Below, in pieces: positions 7,610 to 15,530 of a stretch of 64,000 bases of DNA. How positions within the stretch are numbered: the stretch's first letter is position 1; each line of letters starts with the position of its first letter. This DNA comes from Ancrocorticia sp047501485 (GTDB lineage Bacteria > Actinomycetota > Actinomycetes > Actinomycetales > Actinomycetaceae). The stretch spans positions 41,244-105,243 of the forward strand of contig JAZDRN010000009.1 in assembly GCA_047501485.1 (NCBI GenBank). Reading direction: 5' to 3'. Under the pieces are notes generated by a model that saw only the letters and a list, made by a program, of their open reading frames with translations, was not told the DNA's origin and did not search any database. The position numbers were made by a program, and so were the translations under genes.

Positions 7610-9635
7610 CGATACGCTCACCCTCCGGATCGTTGACGCGGCGCTCGACCACATCGACGATGTGGGCCACTGCGTCCGGCACCGCGATGCCGTTCTCCTG
7701 GAAACCGTCGCGGTAGCGGAAGGATACCGCTCCGTTCTCGGCGTCCTCGCCACCCGCGATGAGGGTGAAGGGAACCTTGTCCTTCGACGCGTTGCGGATC
7801 TTCTTTCCGAAGCGATCGTCGGAGTGATCCACCTCGACCCGGATCCCCTTGGCACGCAACTGGGCGGCGACGTCGTCGACATACCCGTCGAAAGCCTCGG
7901 CCACGGGAATGAGCCGCGCCTGGACCGGCGAGAGCCAGGCGGGGAACGCCCCGCCGTAGTTCTCCACCAGCACGCCGATGAAACGCTCCACGGAGCCGAG
8001 CTTGGCGGAGTGGATCATGACCGGGCGCTGGCGCGAACCGTCGGCGGCAGTGTACTCCAGGCCGAAGCGCTCGGGCTGGTTGAAGTCGTACTGCACGGTG
8101 GACATCTGCCAGGTACGGCCGAGTGCGTCCTTCGCCTGTACGGAAACCTTGGGCCCGTAGAACGCGGCCCCACCGGGATCGGCCACCAGATCGAGGCCGG
8201 TGGACTCGCATACCTCCTGGAGCACGCGGGTGGCCTCCGCCCAGTCCTCGTCCGATCCGATGAACTTGTCCTGGTTCTTGCCATCGGGATCACGGGTGGA
8301 CAGCTCGAGGTAGAAGTCCGAGAGCCCGAAGGCGGACAGGACGTCATCGAAGAAGCTGAGCAGCTCGCGGATGACCTGCGGCGCCTGCTCGGGCGTGCAG
8401 TAGATGTGCGAGTCATCCTGAGTGAAGCCGCGCATCCGGGTGAGTCCCTGGACCACGCCCGACTTCTCGTAGCGGTAGTCGTGGCCCATCTCGAAGAGCT
8501 TGAGTGGCAGCTCGCGGTAGGAGCGTCCGCGCGAGCGGTAGATGAGGTTCTGCATCGGGCAGTTCATCGCCTTGAGGTAGTACTCCTGGCCCTCTTTGGT
8601 GATGTTGCCGTCCTCGTCGCGCTCCTCGTCCACGTTCATGGGCGGGAACATGGTGTCCGCGTAGTGCGGCAGGTGCCCGGAGGTGTGGAAGAGACCGCCC
8701 TTGGTGATCTCGGGGGTGTATACGATCTCGAAACCGCGCTTCAAGTGCTCGTCGACGATGAATTCCTCGATGATGTGGCGCAGCATGCCGCCCTTGGGAT
8801 GGAACACGGCCAGCCCGGGACCGATCTCCTCCGGGAAGCTGTACAGATCAAGCTGGGCGCCCAGTTTGCGATGGTCGCGCTTCTCGGCCTCGGCGATGCG
8901 CGTCTGGTAGGCGATCAGCTCGTCCTTGGACGGCCAGGCGGTGCCGTAGATGCGCTGCAGTCCGTCGTTGGCCTGGTTGCCCTTCCAATAAGCCGCGGAG
9001 GCCTTGGTGAGAGCGAAGCCGTTACCGATGAGCTTGGTGCTCGGCAAGTGCGGCCCGCGGCACAGGTCCTTCCAAGCCACCTCGCCGCTGCGGCGCACAT
9101 TGTCATAGATCGTCAGCTCGCCGTGGCCGACTTCGACCGAGGCATCCTCCGCTCCACCTCCCTTGGTCTGTACCAGTTCCAGCTTGTAGGGCTGATCGGC
9201 GAGTTCGGCGACGGCCTCGTCCTCGGTCACGACACGACGGCGGAAGGTCTGCCCCTCCTTGACGATGCGCTGCATCTTCTTCTGCAGGTCGCGCAGCAGT
9301 TCGGGGGTGACGGCGTCGATGTTGCCGAAGTCGTAGTAGAAGCCATCGGTGATGAACGGTCCGATACCGAGGTTGACGTCGGGGAAGGTGTCCTGTACTG
9401 CCTGTGCCAGCACGTGGGTGGTCGAGTGGCGCAGGATGTCCAAGCCATCGGGAGAGGAGATGTCGACCCCTTCGACGACGGCGCCATCGGGCAACGTCGT
9501 CAGGTCCGTGTCCAGATCCTTCAACTCATCGTTGACACGCAGGGCCACGATGGTGCGAGCCTTTGCGTAGAACTCCGATCCGGTGGACAGTTCTTCGCTG
9601 GGATGGACGTTGCCGTCTATCGAGATCACGGACAC
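7596..9635 (-). CDS. thrS: Threonyl-tRNA synthetase
   Basis: Charges tRNA-Thr in the cytoplasm. The 679-aa protein has the full domain order: N-terminal TGS domain (about 1-75), editing domain with HSTTH, then the class II catalytic core. The three zinc ligands of the active site are visible as Cys in MNCP, His in RGFTQDDSHIYC and His in MIHSAKLGS. The C-terminal anticodon-binding domain follows. The start is a GTG at 9635 with AGGAG seven bases upstream. It is translationally coupled to the HIT gene by a 14-bp overlap. No T-box is visible: only about 95 bp separate it from the NUDIX gene. Confidence 0.97.
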   Translation of the reverse strand: MSVISIDGNVHPSEELSTGSEFYAKARTIVALRVNDELKDLDTDLTTLPDGAVVEGVDISSPDGLDILRHSTTHVLAQAVQDTFPDVNLGIGPFITDGFYYDFGNIDAVTPELLRDLQKKMQRIVKEGQTFRRRVVTEDEAVAELADQPYKLELVQTKGGGAEDASVEVGHGELTIYDNVRRSGEVAWKDLCRGPHLPSTKLIGNGFALTKASAAYWKGNQANDGLQRIYGTAWPSKDELIAYQTRIAEAEKRDHRKLGAQLDLYSFPEEIGPGLAVFHPKGGMLRHIIEEFIVDEHLKRGFEIVYTPEITKGGLFHTSGHLPHYADTMFPPMNVDEERDEDGNITKEGQEYYLKAMNCPMQNLIYRSRGRSYRELPLKLFEMGHDYRYEKSGVVQGLTRMRGFTQDDSHIYCTPEQAPQVIRELLSFFDDVLSAFGLSDFYLELSTRDPDGKNQDKFIGSDEDWAEATRVLQEVCESTGLDLVADPGGAAFYGPKVSVQAKDALGRTWQMSTVQYDFNQPERFGLEYTAADGSRQRPVMIHSAKLGSVERFIGVLVENYGGAFPAWLSPVQARLIPVAEAFDGYVDDVAAQLRAKGIRVEVDHSDDRFGKKIRNASKDKVPFTLIAGGEDAENGAVSFRYRDGFQENGIAVPDAVAHIVDVVERRVNDPEGERIDAGQ

Positions 9636-9731
9636 TTGGTCTCCTTATAGTCATTCGTCGCACGCACATACGACGGTGCGTACTGGACCCATAGTACCCG
9701 CGTGCCGGCAACGGGCCTCACGGCGGGCGGG

Positions 9732-10418
9732 TTAATCTCTCCACAGATAGGCGGGCACCTCGATCTCGTGTTCGGTATCCCACGGCCGCGTCCATCCGCC
9801 CATCTCGAGGACGTCGTTCAACAAGTGTGCGGTGAACCCCCAGACGAAGAGGCCACCGGCCGAAAACGCGGGCCCGCGATATCCCACCGGCAGCGTGGCG
9901 GTGAAACGCGACGCCGGATCCGCCAGCTCCTCCACAGCGACGCGATGCACGGCCGCGACCTCACCGGGGTCGACGACGGCGACGGTCCCGGCTCCGTCCC
10001 AGCTCCCGAGGATCGCGGTCACGTCGAAACTCGAGGCATTGACGTGGCTCGGAGGCAACGCTCCGAAGACGTCGACGAGGGCTGGGTCCAGACCCACTTC
10101 CTCCTGAGCCTCCCGAAGCGCCGCATCGACGGCTCGCTCCCCCTCCTCCAATCCACCACCTGGGAATGCCACCTGGGAAGGATGCGAGCGCAGTGTCGCC
10201 GCACGTTCCGTGAGGACGACGTCGCCGCCCGGTTCCGAGATCAGGATGAGCACCGCAGCCCGGCGCGCATTTCCCCTCGCTGGGCGGGATCCGTGCCGCG
10301 CGGGCTTGCCATCGCGCGCTACCGCGCTGACCTCCTCCGGCTCCAGCACCCCGGTCCTCAGCGTCACGAGGTCACGGTCCAGATGCTCGAACTTGCTGCG
10401 CAACTGCTCAATGCCCAC
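9732..10418 (-). CDS. NUDIX hydrolase, CoA-pyrophosphatase-like (NudL/YeaB type)
   Basis: A 228-aa cytoplasmic hydrolase. The NUDIX box is complete (GGGLEEGERAVDAALREAQ followed by EEVGL) at roughly residues 86-109. Directly before it is LRSHPSQVAFPGG, which resembles the extra motif that marks the CoA pyrophosphatase branch. The family cleaves CoA or related nucleoside diphosphate derivatives; the precise substrate here is inferred. It is the last of three minus-strand genes before the ABC-F control region and shares a 186-bp divergent spacer with it. Confidence 0.85.
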   Translation of the reverse strand: MGIEQLRSKFEHLDRDLVTLRTGVLEPEEVSAVARDGKPARHGSRPARGNARRAAVLILISEPGGDVVLTERAATLRSHPSQVAFPGGGLEEGERAVDAALREAQEEVGLDPALVDVFGALPPSHVNASSFDVTAILGSWDGAGTVAVVDPGEVAAVHRVAVEELADPASRFTATLPVGYRGPAFSAGGLFVWGFTAHLLNDVLEMGGWTRPWDTEHEIEVPAYLWRD

Positions 10419-10421
10419 CTC

Positions 10422-10450
10422 TTAAGCCTAGCTTCCACACATGCTAATAT
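10422..10450 (+). promoter_or_regulatory. Promoter of the ABC-F leader transcript
   Basis: TTAAGC (10422-10427), a 17-nt spacer and TAATAT (10445-10450) form a sigma-A-type promoter. The expected start site, about 7 nt after the -10, falls on or next to the A of the leader ATG at 10458, so the leader ORF would be translated without a 5' UTR. Confidence 0.55.
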
Positions 10451-10457
10451 CGCATCC

Positions 10458-10481
10458 ATGTTGCATCATTTCTTCATGTGA
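10458..10481 (+). CDS. Seven-codon leader peptide MLHHFFM upstream of ABC-F
   Basis: ATG TTG CAT CAT TTC TTC ATG TGA encodes MLHHFFM. It begins at the predicted transcription start. Its last two sense codons and stop lie in the 5' arm (10472-10483) of an inverted repeat whose 3' arm covers the ribosome binding site of the ABC-F gene. This is the architecture of antibiotic-sensing leader peptides: a ribosome stalled near the Phe codons would occupy the 5' arm and free the downstream site. Translation of the leader is inferred from position, not shown. Confidence 0.6.
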   Translation: MLHHFFM

Positions 10482-10597
10482 GTACCGGGCAGACGCCGGC
10501 GCAGCCTTGACGCTGCGCGTTCAGGCGTACTCGAGTCCGTTATCAGCGGCGCCATGCCGCGTATTCGTGTATCGCATTTCGCGACACTCACATGAAG
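10472..10597 (+). promoter_or_regulatory. Translational attenuator: 12-bp anti-Shine-Dalgarno inverted repeat
   Basis: CTTCATGTGAGT (10472-10483) is the exact reverse complement of ACTCACATGAAG (10586-10597). The 3' arm runs into GAAGGAA (10594-10600), the Shine-Dalgarno of the ABC-F gene whose GTG start is at 10605. Between the arms lie a compound stem (AGTAC/GTACT outer, ACGCC/GGCGT, then GCGCAGC/GCTGCGC at 10499-10518) and a small GCGGC/GCCGC hairpin (10546-10560). No U-run is present, so control would be translational rather than by termination. Confidence 0.7.
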
Positions 10598-10604
10598 GAA
10601 CAAC

Positions 10605-12245
10605 GTGAACCACGAACTTCCAGCGCGCTCCCGCGCGCATATTTCCCTTTCCCACGTCTCCATTTCGCGCGGAATGAATCCCGTCCTCACAGAACTGGAC
10701 CTAACGGTCACGCCGGACTCGCGCATCGCCGTCGTCGGAGAGAACGGGCGTGGAAAATCCACTCTTCTCCACGTCATCGCCGGCCTTCTCTCCGTGGACT
10801 CCGGCACCGTGACCAGGGTGGGAACCCTCAGCCTCGCCACCCAGGAAATGGCGGTGGCCGAGGGCGAAACCGTTGGAGACGCCGTCGCCGAGGTCATGGC
10901 ACCGTCAGTGGCGGCTCTTGAGGAGCTCGATGCGGCCGCGGGCGAGCTGGCCGACATTCAGGACGCGGTTGATCCGACCTCGATTCACGAACGCTATTCG
11001 AAGGCGCTCGATATCTGCGAAGCCCTCGACGCGTGGAACACCGAGCAGCGCATGCGTTCGGCCATGGAACGGCTGGATGCCGAGAAGGACTGGAGGCGCC
11101 CCCTTGCCGAGCTCTCGGTGGGGGCGCGCTATCGGGTGCGCCTGGCATGCATCCTCGCCCGAGGCGAGGACTTCCTGGCGCTGGACGAACCCACCAACCA
11201 CCTGGATCGCTCCGGATTGGAGTACCTCACGGCGCAGTTGCGGAGCTGGCCCGGAGGGGTCATCCTCGCCAGCCACGACCGGGCGCTGCTGAACGATATC
11301 GCCGAGAGCTACGTGGATCTGGACCCCGCGCCCGACGGACGCGCACGCAGATACACGGGTAGTCTCGACGATCTGCGGGAATCGCGCAGGGCGATGCTGG
11401 CGCGTTGGGAGCAGGAATACGCCCTGCAGACCAAAGAACACGAAAAGCTGAAGGCGGACCTGGCGGAGGCCCAGTCGCGACTCGTCACAGGCTGGCGGCC
11501 TCCCAAGGGGACCGGCAAACATCAGCGGGCCACCCGGGCCGCAAGCGTGACCCAGAGGGTGCATCGGCGGCAGGAGCAGCTGGAGGAACACGCGGTGACC
11601 ATCCCGGTTCCGCCGCAGCACTTCTCCATCCCGGAGCTGCCACGGTTCACAGGTGGAGACGTGTTGACGGCTCATCGGGTGACCGTCGCGGGCCGGCTCG
11701 ACACCCCGGCCTCCGTCGCGGTTCAAGCGGGCGGCCGCCTGGTGATCAGCGGACCGAACGGAGCTGGCAAGTCCACGCTACTATCGGTGCTGAGCGGCGA
11801 GTTGCCCCCAAGCACCGGCACCGTGCTGCGTCCCAGGGGCGTCCGGATCGGAGTGCTCCGGCAGGAGACGTCCCTTCCGATGAACAAAAGGGCCGATCAG
11901 CACTACGCGGCGGAGGTCGAGCGGCTCGTCGCACGCGGAGGGACGAGTGCGAGCAGGGCTGTCTCGTTGCGGGGACTCGGGCTCCTCACCCGGCAGGAAG
12001 TCGGCAAACGCATCGGCGAGATGTCCATGGGGCAACAGCGGCGTCTCGAATTGGCCCTGGTACTGGCGGCCCGCCCGCACCTTCTGCTGCTGGACGAGCC
12101 GACCAACCATTTGTCCACCAGGCTGATCGACGAACTGACGGAGGCCCTTCGGACCACGGATGCGGCTGTCGTCGTCTCCAGTCACGACAGACAGTTCCTG
12201 AGGGATACAGTGGATTGGGAGCAGCTCGGAGTCGCTCAACTGTGA
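10605..12245 (+). CDS. ABC-F family ATPase, candidate ribosome protection/antibiotic resistance factor
   Basis: ABC-F proteins carry two ATPase domains and no membrane segments; they bind the ribosomal E-site, and many displace antibiotics. This 546-aa protein has Walker A GENGRGKST (about residue 44) and Walker B LALDEPTNHLD (about 192) in the first half, then GPNGAGKST (about 384), the signature MSMGQQRR (about 472) and LLLDEPTNHLS in the second. The first signature, LSVGARYR, is degenerate. The basic, helical interdomain linker is at about 245-340. The start is a GTG with GAAGGAA upstream, inside the attenuator. A leader-controlled ABC-F gene suggests drug-inducible resistance, but a housekeeping translation factor cannot be excluded by eye. 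Confidence 0.88.
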   Translation: MNHELPARSRAHISLSHVSISRGMNPVLTELDLTVTPDSRIAVVGENGRGKSTLLHVIAGLLSVDSGTVTRVGTLSLATQEMAVAEGETVGDAVAEVMAPSVAALEELDAAAGELADIQDAVDPTSIHERYSKALDICEALDAWNTEQRMRSAMERLDAEKDWRRPLAELSVGARYRVRLACILARGEDFLALDEPTNHLDRSGLEYLTAQLRSWPGGVILASHDRALLNDIAESYVDLDPAPDGRARRYTGSLDDLRESRRAMLARWEQEYALQTKEHEKLKADLAEAQSRLVTGWRPPKGTGKHQRATRAASVTQRVHRRQEQLEEHAVTIPVPPQHFSIPELPRFTGGDVLTAHRVTVAGRLDTPASVAVQAGGRLVISGPNGAGKSTLLSVLSGELPPSTGTVLRPRGVRIGVLRQETSLPMNKRADQHYAAEVERLVARGGTSASRAVSLRGLGLLTRQEVGKRIGEMSMGQQRRLELALVLAARPHLLLLDEPTNHLSTRLIDELTEALRTTDAAVVVSSHDRQFLRDTVDWEQLGVAQL

Positions 12246-12286
12246 AATCCGACTTCGCCGAGACTTCGCTTGTAAGGGCACCTGTG

Positions 12287-12292
12287 TATACT
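12287..12292 (+). promoter_or_regulatory. Candidate -10 element for the osmoprotectant ABC operon
   Basis: TATACT lies 41 bp before the GTG start of the ATPase gene in an 88-bp gap after the ABC-F gene. No convincing -35 hexamer is present at standard spacing, so this is a weak call. Confidence 0.35.
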
Positions 12293-12333
12293 CGGCAGGA
12301 ACCAACTTCGAGAACACCCTCGGGAGGCACGAA

Positions 12334-13143
12334 GTGATCGAATTCGAGTCCGTATCGAAGATCTATCCCGACGGCACCGCGGCAGTATCAGACTTCTCTC
12401 TCACCGTGCCCTCGCATCGTACGGTCGTCCTGGTGGGGTCCTCCGGATCGGGGAAAACGACTCTGTTGCGCATGGTCAACCGGATGGTCGATCCCACCCG
12501 GGGCAGGGTCCTGATCGACGACGACGATATTGCCACCATCAACCCGGTACAACTGCGCCGTTCCATCGGCTACGTGCTGCAGAACGGGGGCTTGCTCCCC
12601 CACCGCAGCGTCGTGGACAACATCGCCACGGTACCGATGTTGACGGGCTCATCGCGACGCGAGGCTCGGGCGCGAGCCCTTTCGCTCATGGAGACGGTAG
12701 GGCTGGATCCCGCGCTGAGCGGGCGCTATCCGAGCCAGCTCTCCGGCGGGCAGCAGCAGCGCGTCGGCGTGGCCAGGGCGCTGGCAAGCGAGCCCAACAT
12801 CCTGCTGATGGACGAACCTTTCGGCGCCGTCGACCCGATCGTGCGCAATGAGCTGCAAAGCGAGTTGCTGCGGCTCCAGGGCGAACTCGGCAAGACCATC
12901 GTCTTCGTGACGCACGATATCGACGAGGCCTTTCGACTGGGAGACGAGGTGGTGGTGCTGCGCACAGGTGGCGAGGTCGCCCAGCGGGGCACGCCCACGG
13001 AGATCCTCGGTGCGCCCGCGGACTCCTTCGTGAGCGGCTTCATCGGCGCCGAACGCGCAGATCGGGCATTGCACACGGTGACCGTGGATGGACGCCAGCT
13101 GGCCGTGGATGCGGATGGCCGACCGGTGGGAGTGATCGAGTAA
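12334..13143 (+). CDS. Quaternary amine/osmoprotectant ABC transporter ATPase (OpuCA/ProV-like)
   Basis: Energises uptake of glycine betaine, choline or a similar compatible solute. The 269-aa protein has Walker A GSSGSGKTT (35-43), a Q-loop in GYVLQNGGLLPHRSV, signature LSGGQQQR (about 130), Walker B LLMDEP (about 157) and the switch VTHD (about 191). It ends after a short regulatory tail and lacks the tandem CBS domains found on many OpuCA proteins. The start is a GTG with GGGAGG upstream. It overlaps the first permease by one base, so ATPase, two permeases and binding protein form one operon. Confidence 0.9.
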   Translation: MIEFESVSKIYPDGTAAVSDFSLTVPSHRTVVLVGSSGSGKTTLLRMVNRMVDPTRGRVLIDDDDIATINPVQLRRSIGYVLQNGGLLPHRSVVDNIATVPMLTGSSRREARARALSLMETVGLDPALSGRYPSQLSGGQQQRVGVARALASEPNILLMDEPFGAVDPIVRNELQSELLRLQGELGKTIVFVTHDIDEAFRLGDEVVVLRTGGEVAQRGTPTEILGAPADSFVSGFIGAERADRALHTVTVDGRQLAVDADGRPVGVIE

Positions 13144-13799
13144 TGGGTTGGCTTGCCGCCAACTGGTCATGGGTCGTCTCTCTGTTGTGGGATCATCTTC
13201 TGCTGGCACTGCCTGCCATCGCGTTGAGCATCGTCATCGCCGTGCCCATCGGACGCTTCGCTTACCGGCACCCACGCCTGGGCGGGCCCCTGCTTGAGGC
13301 CTCCACGTTGCTCTACGCGATTCCCGCGCTTCCATTGCTGATCATCATCCCGGTGCTCATCGGCTCCTCCCTGCGTTCGGCGACCACCATGGTGGTCGCT
13401 CTGACGGTCTACGGCGTGGCTCTGCTCGTGCGTTCGGCAACCGACGCCTTCGCGTCGGTCAACTCAGGGGTGCGCGATGCCGCCATTGCCATCGGCTATT
13501 CTCCGCGCGGTGTGCTGTGGAAGGTCGACCTTCCGCTGTCGATACCGGTGCTCCTGGCGGGGATCCGAGTGGTGACAGTTTCCACGATCAGCCTGGTGAC
13601 GATCGGCGCGCTCATCGGGGTGTCCAACCTCGGCACACTCCTGACCGACGGCTTCCAACGCGGCATCACCGCCGAGGTGGCCACGGGTATCCTCACGACG
13701 ATGGCGCTGGCGCTGGTGCTTGACACGCTCCTGCTCCTCCTCGGGCGGATACTGACGCCGTGGACCGCGCGCAGCCGAGCGGGAGGGAGCGCCACATGA
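13143..13799 (+). CDS. Osmoprotectant ABC transporter permease (OpuCB/ProW-like), first copy
   Basis: A 218-aa inner-membrane permease with about five hydrophobic segments. It carries the family's conserved proline-rich stretch LLYAIPALPLLIIIP near residue 60 and a coupling loop DAAIAIGYSPRGVLWKVDLP near residues 112-132, where it meets the ATPase. It overlaps the ATPase stop by one base and the following permease start by four (ATGA), preceded by a GGGAGGGAG ribosome binding site for that next gene. This copy is intact, unlike its downstream partner. Confidence 0.9.
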   Translation: MGWLAANWSWVVSLLWDHLLLALPAIALSIVIAVPIGRFAYRHPRLGGPLLEASTLLYAIPALPLLIIIPVLIGSSLRSATTMVVALTVYGVALLVRSATDAFASVNSGVRDAAIAIGYSPRGVLWKVDLPLSIPVLLAGIRVVTVSTISLVTIGALIGVSNLGTLLTDGFQRGITAEVATGILTTMALALVLDTLLLLLGRILTPWTARSRAGGSAT

Positions 13800-13824
13800 A
13801 CCAGTTCGGCGAGGCCATAGCCTG

Positions 13825-13866
13825 GCTGACCGACCCGCTCCATTGGCAGGGAGCGGGTCGGTCAGC
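13825..13866. repeat. Perfect 17-bp palindrome with 8-nt loop containing the GGTC duplication
   Basis: GCTGACCGACCCGCTCC (13825-13841) is the exact reverse complement of 13850-13866, around the loop ATTGGCAG. The right arm contains GGTCGGTC. Without the extra GGTC the arms would pair only imperfectly, so the insertion completes the palindrome. Confidence 0.9.
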
Positions 13867-14442
13867 ACCTGGCCATCACCGGCATCGCCATCGCGATCGC
13901 CGCTCTCATCGCGCTGCCCCTCGGCATTCTCATCGGTCACACAAGGCGCGGTTCCGGCCTGATCGGCGCGATAACCGGTGCGGCTCGTGCTGTTCCCACC
14001 CTCGGGCTCCTCACTCTTTTCGGCCTCGCCCTGGGCATCGGGCTGAAAGCTCCCCTCGCGGCCCTGGTGATTCTCGCGATCCCCTCGCTGCTGGCCGGAG
14101 CCTACGCGGGGATCCAATCGATCGATCCGACGACCCCGAACGCCGCCAAGGCCATCGGTATGAGTTCCTGGCAGGTCATTCGCTCGGTTGAGATACCGCT
14201 GGCGCTCCCCGTCATCCTCGGAGGACTTCGCTCCGCAACCCTCCAGGTGGTCTCCACCGCAACGCTGGCGGCCTACGTGGCCGACACCGGGCTGGGCAGA
14301 TATCTCTTCGCGGGGCTCAAGTCCCGGGATTACGCACAGATGCTGGCGGGCGCGATCATCGTCGCCTTGCTGGCGCTGGTAATAGAACTCGTACTCGCAC
14401 TGTGCCAGCACCTCGCGGCACGCCGTTCCAATCCTGCAGAAA

Positions 14443-14478
14443 CCACATCCACACGAGACACCACATCCACACGAGACA
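14443..14478. repeat. 18-bp exact tandem repeat, two copies
   Basis: CCACATCCACACGAGACA occurs twice in a row in the 3' end of the frameshifted permease and encodes a repeated TSTRDT tail just before the binding-protein start. Confidence 0.95.
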
Positions 14479-14488
14479 AGGACTTACC

Positions 14489-15424
14489 ATGAAGCGTCAC
14501 AATGCTCTCCAATCGCTCGGTGCCGTACTGGCTGCGGGGGCTCTGACTCTGAGCGCCTGCGGTTCGAGCGATCCGCTCGACTCGGATTCGGGCAACTCTG
14601 AATCGGGAGCTTCCGGGGACAACCAGACCATCGTCGTCGGGTCTCAGGATTACTATTCCAACGAGATCATCGCCGAGATCTACGCCCAGGCGCTGGAAGA
14701 CAGCGGCTTCACGGTGGATCGTCAGTTCCGGATCGGCCAGCGCGAGGTCTATCTGCCGGAGATCGAAGCCGGTGAGATCGATCTGTTCCCCGAATACAGT
14801 GGCCCGGTTCTGCAGTACTGGGAGCCCGAGACTACCGCCCGTATCTCAGAGGATGTCTACGCGGCCCTCGAGGAGGCTACTCCGGAGGGGCTACGCGCAC
14901 TTGAGCAGTCCCCGGCAACGGATCAGGATTCCTATGTCGTCACTCAGGACTTCGCTTCCGAGTGGGACTTGACCACCATCGCCGATCTCGGCAACGTTGA
15001 CACTCCGCTGACCCTCGGCGCGAATTCCGAGGCGGAGAGCCGACCCAATGGGCCGACGGGGTTGAAGGAGACCTACGGCATCGACGTCGGCTTCACACCC
15101 ATTGAGGACAGCGGCGGCCCCTTGACCGTCAAGGCCCTGAACGACGGCGCGATCCAGCTCGCCATCATCTACACCGCCGATCCCTCGATCAAGCAGAACG
15201 ATCTCGTCTCCCTGGAGGACACCGAAGGATTGTTCCTGGCCTCAAACGTCGTTCCGCTGGCAAGCGATAACGTGAACGACGCCGCCGCCGCGGTGATCAA
15301 CTCCGTCAGCGCGGCCATGACCCCGGACGATCTCATCTCGCTGAACGCACGAAGCGTGGACGAACAGCTATCGGCGAGTGCGATCGCCGAGGATTGGCTG
15401 GCCGAGAAGAACCTGAACGGATAG
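14489..15424 (+). CDS. Osmoprotectant/quaternary amine-binding lipoprotein (ProX/OsmF-like)
   Basis: Surface receptor of the osmoprotectant importer, 311 aa. The lipoprotein signal ends in LSAC with Cys24 as the lipid-bearing residue, followed by an acidic Ser/Gly linker. The mature part has the OpuAC/ProX-type opening (IVVGSQDYYSNEIIAEIYAQ), EIEAGEIDLFPEYSGP near residue 95 and LAIIYTADPSI near residue 230. The ATG at 14489 overlaps the previous frame's stop (ATGA) and follows AAGGA. Its intact sequence suggests the system was functional until recently. Two strong hairpins follow it. Confidence 0.9.
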   Translation: MKRHNALQSLGAVLAAGALTLSACGSSDPLDSDSGNSESGASGDNQTIVVGSQDYYSNEIIAEIYAQALEDSGFTVDRQFRIGQREVYLPEIEAGEIDLFPEYSGPVLQYWEPETTARISEDVYAALEEATPEGLRALEQSPATDQDSYVVTQDFASEWDLTTIADLGNVDTPLTLGANSEAESRPNGPTGLKETYGIDVGFTPIEDSGGPLTVKALNDGAIQLAIIYTADPSIKQNDLVSLEDTEGLFLASNVVPLASDNVNDAAAAVINSVSAAMTPDDLISLNARSVDEQLSASAIAEDWLAEKNLNG

Positions 15425-15431
15425 TCCCAAC

Positions 15432-15498
15432 CTCTCAGCGCACCGGCTGAGAGAACCTGCGGAGCGGCGACCAGAGAATGACCTGGTCGCCGCTCCGC
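15432..15498 (+). terminator. Two back-to-back hairpins after the osmoprotectant operon
   Basis: CTCTCAGC/GCTGAGAG (15432-15453) is followed by a perfect 16-bp stem, GCGGAGCGGCGACCAG (15459-15474) with its complement at 15483-15498. They sit between convergent genes and could stop transcription from both sides. The flanking T content is low. Confidence 0.7.
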
Positions 15499-15530
15499 GT
15501 CTGTGCCAACGTGGGAGACGGTTGTGGAAG

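Larger units (their letters stand above)
13796..14492 (+). pseudogene. Osmoprotectant ABC transporter permease, second copy, frameshifted
   Basis: Starts with ATG at 13796 (ATGA overlap with the previous gene, good ribosome binding site) and begins as a normal family member (AIAWLTDPLHWQGAG). At 13856-13863 the tetranucleotide GGTC is present twice and throws the rest out of frame; the broken frame ends at 14191. With one GGTC removed, the frame continues (GQHLAITGIAIAIAALIALP, later RAVPTLGLLTLFGLALGIGL and AKAIGMSSWQVIRSVEIPLA) to the stop at 14490 and gives a 230-aa permease. The 697-bp span becomes divisible by three only without the extra four bases. The C-terminal tail has a TSTRD repeat. 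It could be a real recent mutation, a reversible one, or an assembly error. Confidence 0.85.

Noticed and set aside
7662..9650. 662-aa plus-strand frame opposite thrS
   Set aside because: Antisense shadow of a full-length threonyl-tRNA synthetase.
9636..9731. T-box or other tRNA-sensing leader before thrS
   Set aside because: Only about 95 bp are available and no T-box sequence or terminator/antiterminator pair is visible.
10466..10957. 163-aa minus-strand frame over the ABC-F leader
   Set aside because: Ser/Arg-rich antisense frame; it overlaps the attenuator and the ABC-F N-terminus and has no motif.
13796..14492. Programmed ribosomal frameshift in the permease gene
   Set aside because: There is no slippery heptamer, and the family is not known to use recoding; a 4-bp duplication explains the shift better.
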